DNA of 64,000 nt from Acanthosepion esculentum (lineage: Eukaryota > Mollusca > Cephalopoda > Sepiida > Sepiidae). The DNA lies in the NCBI GenBank assembly GCA_964036315.1, contig CAXIWW010000817.1:3631501-3695500 (forward strand), written 5' to 3'. This document shows positions 25,799-36,850 of this stretch, piece by piece (position 1 is the stretch's first letter; every line of letters starts with the position of its first letter). The notes under the pieces are model-generated. The model had not been told where the DNA came from, did no database searches, and saw only the letters and a program-made list of their open reading frames with translations. The position numbers and the translations under genes are program-made.

Positions 25799-26310
25799 TG
25801 TGAACAACAGCAGTTGATAGCAAAAGTGCCAACAGCTGATCAAAAGTGCCAACAACTGATACCAAAATTGCCAAAAGCTGATAGCAAAAGTGCCAAAAGC
25901 TGATAGCAAATGTTCCAACAGATGATACTAAACGTGCCAACAGCTGATAGCAAAAGTTCCAACAGCTGATAGCAAAAGTGCCAACAGCTGATAGCAAAAG
26001 TGCAAACAGCTGATACCAAAAGTGCCAAAAGCTGATAGCAAAAGTGCCAACAGCACCACTGTGCCAACTAGTCCTAGGTATGACTATAAACTACATCTGA
26101 CAGCAAGGCTTCTGATCACAAAGGGTTCCAGCTATGAGCAAATAGTTACCACCCACTAAAAGAAAACACTATGAAAGTATAAAAATACATGTTTATATAA
26201 AAACTTGCGAACAACACCAGTTGATAGCAAAAGTGCAAACAGCACCACAGCTGATAGCAAAAGTGCCAACAGCTGATAGCAAAAGTACCAACAGCTGATA
26301 GCAAAAGTTC

Positions 26311-26789
26311 CAACAGCTGATAGCAAAAGAGCCAACAGCAGCACAGTGCCAACTAGTCCTAGGTATGACTATAAACTACATCTGACAGCAAGGCTTCTGA
26401 TCACAAAGGGTCCCAGCTATGAGCAAATAGTTACCCCCACTAAAAGAAAACACTATGAAAGTATAAAAATACATGTTTATATAAAAACTTGCGGACAACA
26501 CCAGTTGATAGCAAAAGTGCCAACAGCTCATAGCAAAAGTGCCAACAGCTCATAGCAAAAGTGCCAACAGCTGATAGCAAAAGTGCCAACTGCTGATAGC
26601 AAAAGTGCCTACAGCCTATAGCAAAAGTGCCAACAGCACCACAGTGCCAACTAGTCCTAGGTATGTCTATAAACTACATCTGACAGCAAGGCTTCTGATC
26701 ACAAAAGGTCCCAGCTATGAGCAAATAGCGACCCCCACTACAAAAAAAAACACTATGAAAGTATAAAAATACATGTTTATATAAAAACT
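26311..26789 (+). repeat. Recent duplicate in satellite A, copy 2
   Basis: This is the partner of 25,320-25,798. The copies part at TTGTGAAC (copy 1) against TTGCTAAC (here). A related, more diverged version lies at about 21,600-21,920. Confidence 0.85.
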
Positions 26790-28649
26790 TGCTAACAACA
26801 CCAGTTGATAGCAAAAGTGCCAACAGCACCACAGCTGATAGCAAAAGTGTCAACAGCTGATAGCAAAAGTGCCAACAGCTGACAGCAAAAGTGCCAACAG
26901 CACCACAGTGCCAACTAGTCTTAGGTATGTCTATAAACTACATCTGACAGCAAGGCTTCTGATCACAAAGGGACCCAGCTATGAGCAAATAGTGACCCCC
27001 CACTAAAAAAAACACTATGAAAGTATAAAAATACATGTTTATATAAAAACTTGCGAACAACACCAGTTGATAGCAAAAGTGCAAACAGCACCACAGCTGA
27101 TAGCAAAAGTGCCAACAGCTGATAGCAAAAGTGCCAACAGCTGATAGCAAAAGTGCCATCCGCTGATAGCAAAAGTGCCAACAGCTGATAGCAAAAGTGC
27201 CAACTGCACCACAGTGCCAACTAGTCCTAGGTATGTCTATAAACTACATCTGACAGCACGGCTTTTGATCTCAAAGGGTCCTAGCTATGAGCAAATAGTG
27301 ACCCCCCACTACAAAAAAACACTATGAAAGTATAAAAATACATGTTTATATAAAAACTTGCGAACAACACCAGTTGATAGCAAAAGTGCCAACAGCACCA
27401 CAGCTGATAGCAAAAGTGCCAACAGCTGATAGCAAAAGTGCCAACAGCACCACAGTGCCAACTAGTCCTAGGTATGACTATAAACTACATCAGACAGCCA
27501 GGCTTCTGATCACAAAGGGTCCCAGCTATGAGCAAATAGTGACCCCCCACTAAAAAAAAACACGATGAAAGTATAAAAATATATGTTTATATAATAACTT
27601 GCGAACAACACCAGTTGATAGCAAAAGTGCCAATAGCACCACAGCTGATAGCAAAAGTGCCACAGCTGATAGCAAATGTGCCAACAGCTGATAGCAAAAG
27701 TGCCAACAGCTGATACCAAAAGTGCCAAAAGCTGATAGCAAAAGTGCCAACAGCTGATAGCAAAAGTGCCAAAAGATGACACCAAAATTGCCAACAGCTG
27801 ATAGCAAAAGTGCCAACAGCACCACAGTGCCAACTAGTCCTAGGTATGACTATAAACTACATCTGACAGCAAGGCTTCTGATCACAAAGGGTCCCAGCTG
27901 TGAGCAAATAGTGACCCCCCACTAAAAAAAATACACCTTGAAAGTATAAAAATACATGTTTATATAAAAACTTGCGAACAACACAAGTTGATAGCAAAAG
28001 TGCCAACAGCACCACAGCTGATAGCAAAAGTGCCAACAGCTGATAGCAAAAGTGCCAACAGCTGATAGCAAAAGTGCCAACAGCACCACAGTGCCAACTA
28101 GTCCTAGGTATGACTATAAACTACATCTGACAGCAAGGCTTCTGATCACAAAGGGTCCCAGCTATTAGCAAATAGTGACACCCCACTAAAAAAAAAACTA
28201 CGAAAGTATAAAAATACATGTTTATATAAAAACTTGCGAACAAGGCCTGTTGATAGCAAAAGTGCCAACAGCACCACAGCTGATAGCAAAAGTGCCAACA
28301 GCTGATAGCAAAAGTGCCAACAGCACCACAGTGCCAACTAGTCCTAGGTATGATTATAAACTACATCTGACAGCAAGGCTTCTGATTACAAAGGGTCACA
28401 GCTATGAGCAAATAGTGACCCCCCACTAAAAGAAAACACTATGAATGTATAAAAATACATGTTTATATAAAAACTTGCGAACAACAGCAGTTGATAGCAA
28501 AAGTGCCAACAGCACCACAGCTGATAGCAAAAGTGCCAACAGCTGAGAGCAAAAGTGCCAACAGCTGATACCAAAAGTGCCAACAGCTGATAGCAAAAGT
28601 GCCAACAGCTGATAGCAAAAGTGCCAACAGCACCACAGTGCCAACTAAT

Positions 28650-30030
28650 CCTAGGTATGTCTATAAACTACATCTGACAGCAAGGCTTCTGATCACAAAG
28701 GGTCCCAGCTATGAGCAAATAGTGACCCCCCACTAAAAAAAAAAAACACTATGAAAGTATAAAAATACATGGTTATATAAAAACTTGTTAACAACACCAG
28801 TTGATAGCAAAAGTGCCAACAGCACCACAGCTGATAGCAAAAGTGCCAACAGCTGATAGCAAAAGTTCCAACAGCTGATACCAAAAGTGCCAACAGCTGA
28901 TAGCAAAAGTGCCAACAGATGATAGTAAAAGTGCCAACAGCAGAAATCTTGCTGTCAGCTGTAGTTTATAGTCATACCTAGGACTAGTTGGCACTGTGGT
29001 GCTGTTGGCACTTTTGCTATCAGCTGTTGGCACTTTTACTATCAGCTTTTGGCACTTTGGCTATCAGCTGTTGGCACTTTTGCTATCAGCTGTTGGCACA
29101 TTTGCTATCAGCTGTGGTGCTGTTTGCACTTTTGCTATCAACTGGTGTTGTTCGCAAGTTTTTATATAAACATGTATATTTTTACTTTCATTGTGTTTTT
29201 TTTTAGTGGGGTGTCACTATTTGCTCATAGCTGGGACCCTTTGTGATAAGAAGCCTTGCTGTCAGATGTAGTTTATAATCATACCTAGGACTAGTTGACA
29301 CTGCAGTGCTGTTGGCACTTTTGCTATCAGCTGTTGGCACTTTTGCCATAAGCTGTTGGCACTTTTGCTATCAGCTGTTGGCACATTTGCTATCAGCTGT
29401 TGGCACTTTTGCTATCAGCTGTGGTGCTGTTGGCACTTTTGCTATCAACTGGTGTTGTTCGCAAGTTATTATATAAACATGTATTTTTATACTTTCATAG
29501 TGTTTTTTTTTCAGTGAGGGGTCACTATTTGCTCATAGCTGGGACCCTTTGTGATCAGAAGCCTTGCTGAAAGATGTAGTTTATAGTCATACCTAGGACT
29601 AGTTGGCAATGTGGTGCTGTGTGCACTTTTGCTATCTGCTGTTGGCACTTTTGCTATCAGCTGTCGGCACTTTTGCTATCAGCTGTGGTGCTGTTGGTAC
29701 TTTTGCTATCAACTGGTGTTGTTCGCAAGTTTTTATATAAACATGTATTTTTATACTTTCATAGTGTTTTTTTTTAGTGGGGGTCACTATTTTCTCATAG
29801 GTGGGACCCTTTGTGATCAGAAGACTTGCTGTCAGATGTAGTTTATAGTCATACCTAGGACTAGTTGGCACGGTGGTGCTGTTGACACTTTTGCTATCAG
29901 CTGTTGGCACTTTTGCTATCAGCTGTGGTGCTCTTGGCACTTTTGCTATCAACTGGTGTTGTTCGCAAGTTTTTATATAAACATGTATTTTTATATTTCA
30001 TAGTGTTTTTTTTTAGTGGGGGGTCATTCT
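28650..30030 (-). repeat. Right arm of inverted segment sharing the 4,503 junction
   Basis: This is the reverse-complement partner of 3,430-4,800, containing the same inversion junction at 28,945. It is interrupted by few substitutions near the junction. Beyond about 30,030, this side holds an extra stretch resembling 1,980-2,840 before resuming homology to 3,170-3,840 at 31,020-31,710 (including the degenerate CCTAAAACTAGTTGG spacer mark). The right arm has therefore gained or rearranged about 1.4 kb relative to the left. Confidence 0.8.
28938..28955. other. Inversion junction in satellite A (+ to -)
   Basis: Forward 22-mers ending in GTGCCAACAGCAG pass into AAATCTTGCTGTC, the inverted spacer. 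This is the reverse complement of the join at 4,503, including the adjacent GATGATAGTAAAAGTGCC variant. One base differs nearby (GTCAGCTG here against a CATCTGAC context there). Confidence 0.85.
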
Positions 30031-33000
30031 TTGCTCATAGCTGGGACCCTTTGTGATCAGAAGCCTTGCTGTCAGAAGTAGTTTATAATCATACCTAGGA
30101 CTAGTTGGCACTGTGGTGCTGTTGGCACTTTTGCTATCAGCTGTTGGCACTTTTGCTATCAGCTGTTGGCACTTTTGCTATCAGCTGTTGGAACCTTTGC
30201 TATCAGCTGTGGTGCTGTTGGCACTTTTGCTATCAACTGGTGTTGTTCGCAAGTTTTTATATAAACATGTATTTTTATACTTTCATAGTGTTTTTTTTTT
30301 AGTGGGGGGTCACTATTTGCTCATAGCTTGGACCCTTTGTTATCAGAAGACTTGCTGTCAGATGTAGGTTACAGTCATACCTAGGACTATTTGGCATTGG
30401 GGTGCTGTTGGCACTTTTGCTATCAGCTGTTGGCACATTTGCTATCAGCTGTTGGCATTTTGCTATCAGCTGTGGTGCTGTTGGCACTTTTGCTATCAAC
30501 TGGTGTTGTTCGCAAGTTTTTATATAAACATGTATTTTCATACTTTCATATTGTTTTTTTTTGTGTGGGGTCACTATTTGCTCATAGCTGGGACCCTTTG
30601 TGATCAGAAGACTTCCTGTCAGATGTAGTTTATAGTCATACCTAGGACTAGTTGTAACTGTGGTGCTGTTCGCACTTTTGCTATCAGCTGTTGGCACTTT
30701 TGCTATCAGCTGTTGGCACATTTGCTATCAGCTGTTGGCATTTTGCTATCAGCTGTGGTGCTGTTGGCACATTTGCTATCAGTTGTTGGCGCTTTTTCTA
30801 TCACCTGTTGGCACTTTTGCTATGAGCTGTTGGCACTTTTGCTATCAGCTGTGGTGCTGTTGGAACTTTTGCTATCAACTGGTGTTGTTCGCAAGTTTTT
30901 ATATAAACATGTATTTTTATACATTCATAGTGTTTTTTTTTTAGTGGAGGGTCACTATTTGCTCATAGCTGGGACCCTTTGTGATCAGAAGCCTTGCTGT
31001 CAGATGTAGTTTATAGTCATACCTAGGACTAGTTGGCAATGTGGTGCTGTTGGCACTTTTGCTATCTGCTGTTGGCACTTTTGCTATCAGCTGTCGGCCC
31101 TTTTGCTAACAGCTGTGGTGCTGTTGGCACTTTTGCTATCAACTGGTGTTGTTCGCAAGTTTTTATATAAACATGTATTTTTATACTTTCATAGTGTTTT
31201 TTTTTAGTGGGGGTCACTATTTGCTCATAGCTGGGACCCTTTGTGATCAGAAGACTTGCTGTCAGATGTAGTTTATAGTCATACCTAGGACTAGTTGGCA
31301 CGGTGGTGCTGTTGACACTTTTGCTATCAGCTGTTGGCACTTTTGCTATCAGCTGTTGTCACTTTTGCTATCAGCTGTTGGCACTTTTGCTATCAGTTGA
31401 TGGCACTTTTGGTATCAGCTTTTGGCACTTTGGTATCAGCTGTTGTCACTTTTGCTATCAGCTGTTGGCACGTTTGCTATCAGCTGTTGGCACTTTTGCT
31501 ATCAGCTGTTGGCACTTTTGCTATCAGCTGTGGTGCTGTTGTCACTTTTGCTATCAACTGGTGTTGTTCGCAAGTTTTTATATAAACATGTATTTTTATA
31601 TTTCATAGTGTTTTTTTTTAGTGGGGGGTCATTCTTTGCTCATAACTGGGACCCTTTGTGATAAGAAGCCTTGCTGTCAGATATAGTTTATAGTCATACC
31701 TAAAACTAGTTGGCACTGTGGTGCTGTTGGCACTTTTGCTATCAGCTGTTGGCACTTTTGCTATCAGCTGTTGGCACTTTTGCTATTAGCTGTTGCCACT
31801 TTTGGTATCAGCTTTTGGCACTTTTGCTATCAGCTGTGGTGCTGTTGGCACTTTTGCTATCAACTGGTGTTGTTCGCAAGTTTTTATATAAAAATGTATT
31901 TTTATATATTCATAGTGTTTTTTTTTAGTGGAGGGTCACTATTTGCTCATAGCTGGGACCCTTTGTGATCAGAAGCCTTGCTGTCAGATGTAGTTTATAG
32001 TCATACCTAGGACTAGTTGGCAATGTGGTGCTGTTGGCACTTTTGCTATCAGCTGTTGGCACTTTTGCTATCAGCTGTGTGCACTTTTGCTATCAGCTGT
32101 GGTGCTGTTGGCACTTTTGCTATAAACTGGTGTTGTTCGCAGGTTTTTATATAAACATGTATTTTTATACTTTCATAGTGTTTTTTTTTCAGTGGGGGGT
32201 CACTATTTGCTCATAGCTGGTACCCTTTATGATCAGAAGCCTTGCTGTCACAAGTAGTTTATAGTCATATCTAGGACTAGTTGGCACTGTGGTGCTGTTG
32301 GAACTTTTGCTACCAGCTGTTGGCACTTTTGCTATTAGCTGTTGGCACATTTGCTATCAGCTGTTGGCACTTTTGCTATCAGCTTTTGGCACTTTTGGTA
32401 TCATCTGTTGGCACTTTTGCTATCAGCTGTTGGTACTTTTGCTATCAGCTGTTGGCACTTTTGCTATCAGCTGTTGGTACTTTTGCTATCAGCTTTTGCC
32501 ACTTTTGAAATCAGCTGTTGGCACTTTTGCTATCAGCTGTTGGCACTTTTGCTATCAGCTTTATGCACTTTTGCTATCAGCTGTTGGTATTTTTGGTATC
32601 AGATGTTGGCACTTTTGCTATCAGCTGTTGGCACTTTTGCTATCAGCTGTCGTGCTGTTGGCACTTTTGCTATCAACTGGTGTTGTTCGCAAGTTTTTAT
32701 ATAAACATGTATTTTTATATTTCATAGAGTTTTTTTTTAGTGTGGGGTCACTATTTGCTCATAGCTGGGACCCTTTGTGATCAGAAGACTTCCTGTCAGA
32801 TGTAGTTTATAGTCATACCTAGGACTAGTTGTCACTGTGGTGCTGTTCGCACTTTTGCTATCAGCTGTTGGCACTTTTGCTATCAGCTGTTGGCAAATTT
32901 GCTATCAGCTGTTGGCATTTTGCTATCAGCTGTGGTGCTGTTGGCACATTTGCTATCAGTTGTTGGCACTTTTGCTATCAGCTGTTGGCACTTTTGCTAT

Positions 33001-33767
33001 CAGCTGTTGGCACATTTGCTATCAGCTGTTGGCATTTTGCTATCAGCTGTGGTGCTGTTGGCACATTTGCTATCAGATGTTGGCACTTTTGCTATCAGCT
33101 GTGGTGCTATTGGCACTTTTGCTATCAACTGGTGTTGTTCGCAAGTTTTTATATAAAGATGTATTTTTATACTTTCATAGTGTTTGTTTTTAGTGGGGGG
33201 TCACTATTTGCTCATAGCTGGGACCCTTTGTGATAAGAAGCCTTGCTGTCAGATGTAGTTTATAATCATACCTAGGACTAGTTGGCACTGTGGTGCTGTT
33301 GGCACTTTTGCTATCAGCTGTTGGCACTTCTGCTATCAGCTGTTGGCACTTTTGCTATCAGCTGTTGGCACTTTTGCTATCAGCTGTTGGAACTTTTGCT
33401 ATCAGCTGTGGTGCTGTTGGCACTTTTGCTATCAACTGGTGTTGTTCGCAAGTTTTTATATAAACATGTATTTTTATACTTTCATAGTGTTTTTTTTTTA
33501 GTGGGGGGTCACTATTTGCTCATAGCTTGGACCCTTTGTTATCAGAAGACTTGCTGTCAGATGTAGGTTATAGTCATACCTAGGACTATTTGGCATTGGG
33601 GTGCTGTTGGCACTTTTGCTATCAGCTGTTGGCACATTTGCTATCAGCTGTTGGCATTTTGCTATCAGCTGTGGTGCTGTTGGCACATTTGCTATCAGTT
33701 GTTGGCGCTTTTGCTATCACCTGTTGGCACTTTTGCTATCAGCTGTTGGCACTTTTGCTATCAGCAT

Positions 33768-34140
33768 TTGGCACTTTTGGTTTCAGCTGTTCTCACTTTT
33801 GGTATCATCTGTTGGCACTTTTGCCATCAGCTGTTGGCACTTTTGCTATCAGCTGTTGGCACTTTTGGTATCATCTGTTGGCACTTGTGCTATCAGCTGT
33901 TGGCACTTTTGCTATCAGCCTTTGGCACTTTTGCTATCAGCTGTTGGCACTTTTTCTATCAGCTGTTGGCACATTTGCTATCAGCTGTTGGCACTTTTGC
34001 TATCAGCTGTGGTGCTGTTGGCACTTTTGCTATCAACTGGCGTTGTTCGCAAGTTTTTATATAAAAATGTATTTTTAGACTTTCGTAGTGTTTTTTTTAG
34101 TGGGGGGTCACTATTTGCTCATAGCTGGCACCCTTTGTGA
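33768..34140 (-). repeat. Direct duplicate of 8,618-8,990
   Basis: Same landmarks and spacing as the copy 25,150 bp upstream. This copy carries TTCTCACTTTTGG where copy 1 has TTGGCACTTTTGG, and GTCTTTCGTAGTG-like changes in its AT-rich part. Confidence 0.75.
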
Positions 34141-35193
34141 TCAGAAGCCTTCCTGTCAGATGTAGTTTATAGTCATACCAAGGACTAGTTGGCACTGTGG
34201 TGCTGTTGGCACTATTGCTATCGGCTGTTGGCACTTTTGCTATCAACTGTTGGCACTTTTGCTATCAGGTGTTGGCACTTTTGCTATCAGCTTTTTGCAC
34301 TTTTGGTATCAGCTGTTGGCACTTTTGCTATCAGCTGTTGGCACTTTTGGTATCATCTGTTGGCACTTTTGCTATCAGCTGTTGGCACTTTTGCTATCAG
34401 CTGTTGGCACTTTTGCTATCAGCTGTTTGCACTTTTGCTATCAACTGGTGTTGTTCGCAAGTTTTATATAAACATGTATTTTTATACTTTCATAGTGTTT
34501 TTTTTTATTGGTTGGGTAACTATTTGCTCATAGCTAGGACCCTTTGTGATCAGAAGCCTTGCTGTCAGATGTAGTTTATACTCATACCTAGGACTAGTTG
34601 GCAGTGTGGTGCTGTTTGCACTTTTGCTATAAGCTGTTGGCACTTTTGCTGTCAGCTGTTGGCACTTTTGCTATCAGCTGTGGTGCTGTTGGCACTTTTG
34701 CTATCAACTGGTGTTGTTCGCAAGTTCTTATATAAACATGCATTTTTATACTTTCATAGTGTTTTTTTTTTAGTGGGGGGGGTAACTATTTGCTCATAGC
34801 TGGGACCCTTTGTGATCAGAAGTGTTGCTGTCAGATGTAGTTTATAGTCATACCTAGGACTAGTTCGCACTGTGGTGCTGTTGGCACTTTTGCTATCAGC
34901 TGTTGGCACTTTTGCTATCAGCTTTTGACACTTTTGCTATCAGCTGTTGGCACTTTCGCTATCAGCTGTTGGCACGTTTGCTATCAGCTGTTGGCACTTT
35001 TGTAATCAGCTCTGGTGATTTTGGCACTTTTGCTATCAACTGGTGTTGTTCGTAAGTTTTTATATAAATATGTATTTTTATACTTTCATAACATTTTTTG
35101 TTTTAGTGGGGTTCACTATTTGCTCATAGCTGGGACCCTTTGTGATCAGAAGTCTTGCTGTCAGATGTAGTTTATAGTCATACCTAGGACTAG

Positions 35194-36500
35194 TTGGCAC
35201 TGTGGTGCTGTTGGCACTTTTGCTATCAGCTGTTGGTACTTTTGCTATTAGCTGTTGGCACTTTTGCTATCAGCTTTTGGCACTTTTGGTATCAGCTGTT
35301 GGCACTTTTGCTATCAGCTGTTGGCAATTTGCAATCAGCTGTTGGCACTTTTGCTATCAGCTGTTGGCACTTTTGCTATCAGCTGTTGGCACTTTTGCTA
35401 TCAGCTTTTGGCACTATTGGTATCAGCTGTTGGCACATTTGCTATCAGCTGTTGGCACTTTTGCTATCAGCTGTGGTGCTGTTGGCACTTTTGCTATCAA
35501 CTGGTCTTGTTCGTAAGTTTTTATATAAACATGTATTTTTAAACATTCATAGTATTTTTTTTAGTGGGGGGTCACTATTTGCTCATAGCTGGGACACTTT
35601 GTGATCAGAAGCCTTGCTGGCAGATGAAGTTTATAGTCATACCTAGGACTAGTTGGCACTGTTGTGCTGTTGGCACTTTTGCTATCAGCTGTTGAAACTT
35701 TTGCTATCAGCTGTTTGCACTTTTGCTATCAACTGGTGTTGTTCGCAAGTTTTATATAAACATGTATTTTTATACTTTCATAGTGTTTTTTTTTAGTGGA
35801 GGGTAACTATTTGCTCATAGCTAGGACCCTTTGTGATCAGAAGCCTTGCTGTCAGATGTAGTTTATACTCATACCTAGGACTAGTTGGCAGTGTGGTGCT
35901 GTTTGCACTTTTGCTATCAGCTGATGGCACTTTTGCTATCAGCTGTTGGCACTTTTGCTATCAGCTGTGGTGCTGTTGGCACTTTTGCTATCAACTGGTG
36001 TTGTTCGTAAGTTCTTATATAAACATGCATTTTTATAATTTCAGAGTGTTTTTTTTAGTGGGGGGTCACTATTTGCTCATAGCTGGGACCCTTTGTGATC
36101 AGAAGCATTGCTGTCAGATGTAGTTTATAGTCATACCTAGGACTAGTTGGCACTGTGGTGCTGTTGACACTTTTGCTATCAGCTGTTGGTACTTTTGCTA
36201 TTAGCTGTTGGCACTTTTGCTATCAGCTTTTGGCACTTTGGTATCAGCTGTTGGCTCTTTTGCTACCAGCTGTTGGCAATTTGCAATCAGCTGTTGGCAC
36301 TTTTGCTATCAGCTGTTGGCACTTTTGCTATGAGCTGTTGGCACTTTTGCTATCAGCTGAGTGCGGTTGGCACTTTTGCTATCAACTGGTGTTGTTCGTA
36401 AGTTTTTATATAAACATGTATTTTTATACATTCATAGTATTTTTTTTTAGTGGGGGGTCACTATTTGCTCATAGCTGGGACCCTTTGTGATCAGAAGACT
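35194..36500 (-). repeat. Satellite A tandem duplication, about 951-bp offset
   Basis: A run containing the variant GGCAATTTGCAATCAGC occurs at about 35,325 and again at about 36,276. Both are flanked by TTGGTACTTTTGCTATTAGC and a TTCGTAAG spacer start. The second copy has lost several 22-mers. A weaker relative (GGCATTTTGCAATCAGC) is near 15,276. Confidence 0.7.
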
Positions 36501-36538
36501 TGCTGTCAGATGTAGTTTATAGTCATACCTAGGACTAG

Positions 36539-36850
36539 TTGGCACTGTGGTGCTGTTGGCACTTTTTCTATCAGCTGTTGGCACATTTGCTAACAGCTGT
36601 TGGCACTTTTACTATCAACTGTTGGCACTTTTGCAATCAGCTGTGTTGCTGTTGGGACTTTTGCTATCAACTGGTGTTGTTCGCATGTTTTTATGCTATC
36701 AGCTGTTGGCACTTTGGCTATCAGCTGTTGGCACTTTTGCTATCAGCTTTTGGCACTTTTGCTATCAGCTGTTGGCACTTTTGCTATCAGCTGTTGGCAC
36801 ATTTGCTATCAGCTGTTGGCACTTTTGCTCTCAACTGGTGGTGCTGTTGG
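36539..36850 (-). repeat. A unit with collapsed spacer (copy 2)
   Basis: The spacer is cut short at 36,682-36,700 exactly as at 9,484-9,502 (TTCGCATGTTTTT then ATGCTATCAGC). The preceding units also match the other copy in order. The offset is 27,198 bp, about 2 kb more than the other direct duplicate pair, so about 2 kb was inserted or lost between the two shared segments. Confidence 0.8.

Larger units (their letters stand above)
15664..28945 (+). repeat. Satellite A, second forward block
   Basis: This is the same architecture as the first forward block, with the clearest higher-order structure in the window. Multi-unit segments recur: a four-copy family at 18,740-23,000, a pair offset about 3.68 kb (16,590 and 20,265), a segment at 18,393-18,540 like 22,253-22,400, three copies of a TCATAGC-rich run (21,660, 25,500, 26,490), and a near-identical pair 991 bp apart (25,320 and 26,311). 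A TATGTCTAT spacer variant clusters at 21,833, 22,138, 25,670, 26,660, 26,925, 27,232 and 28,657. Local amplification therefore looks most recent here. A spacer lacking part of its AT-rich half occurs near 15,950-15,962. No gene is supported. Confidence 0.95.
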
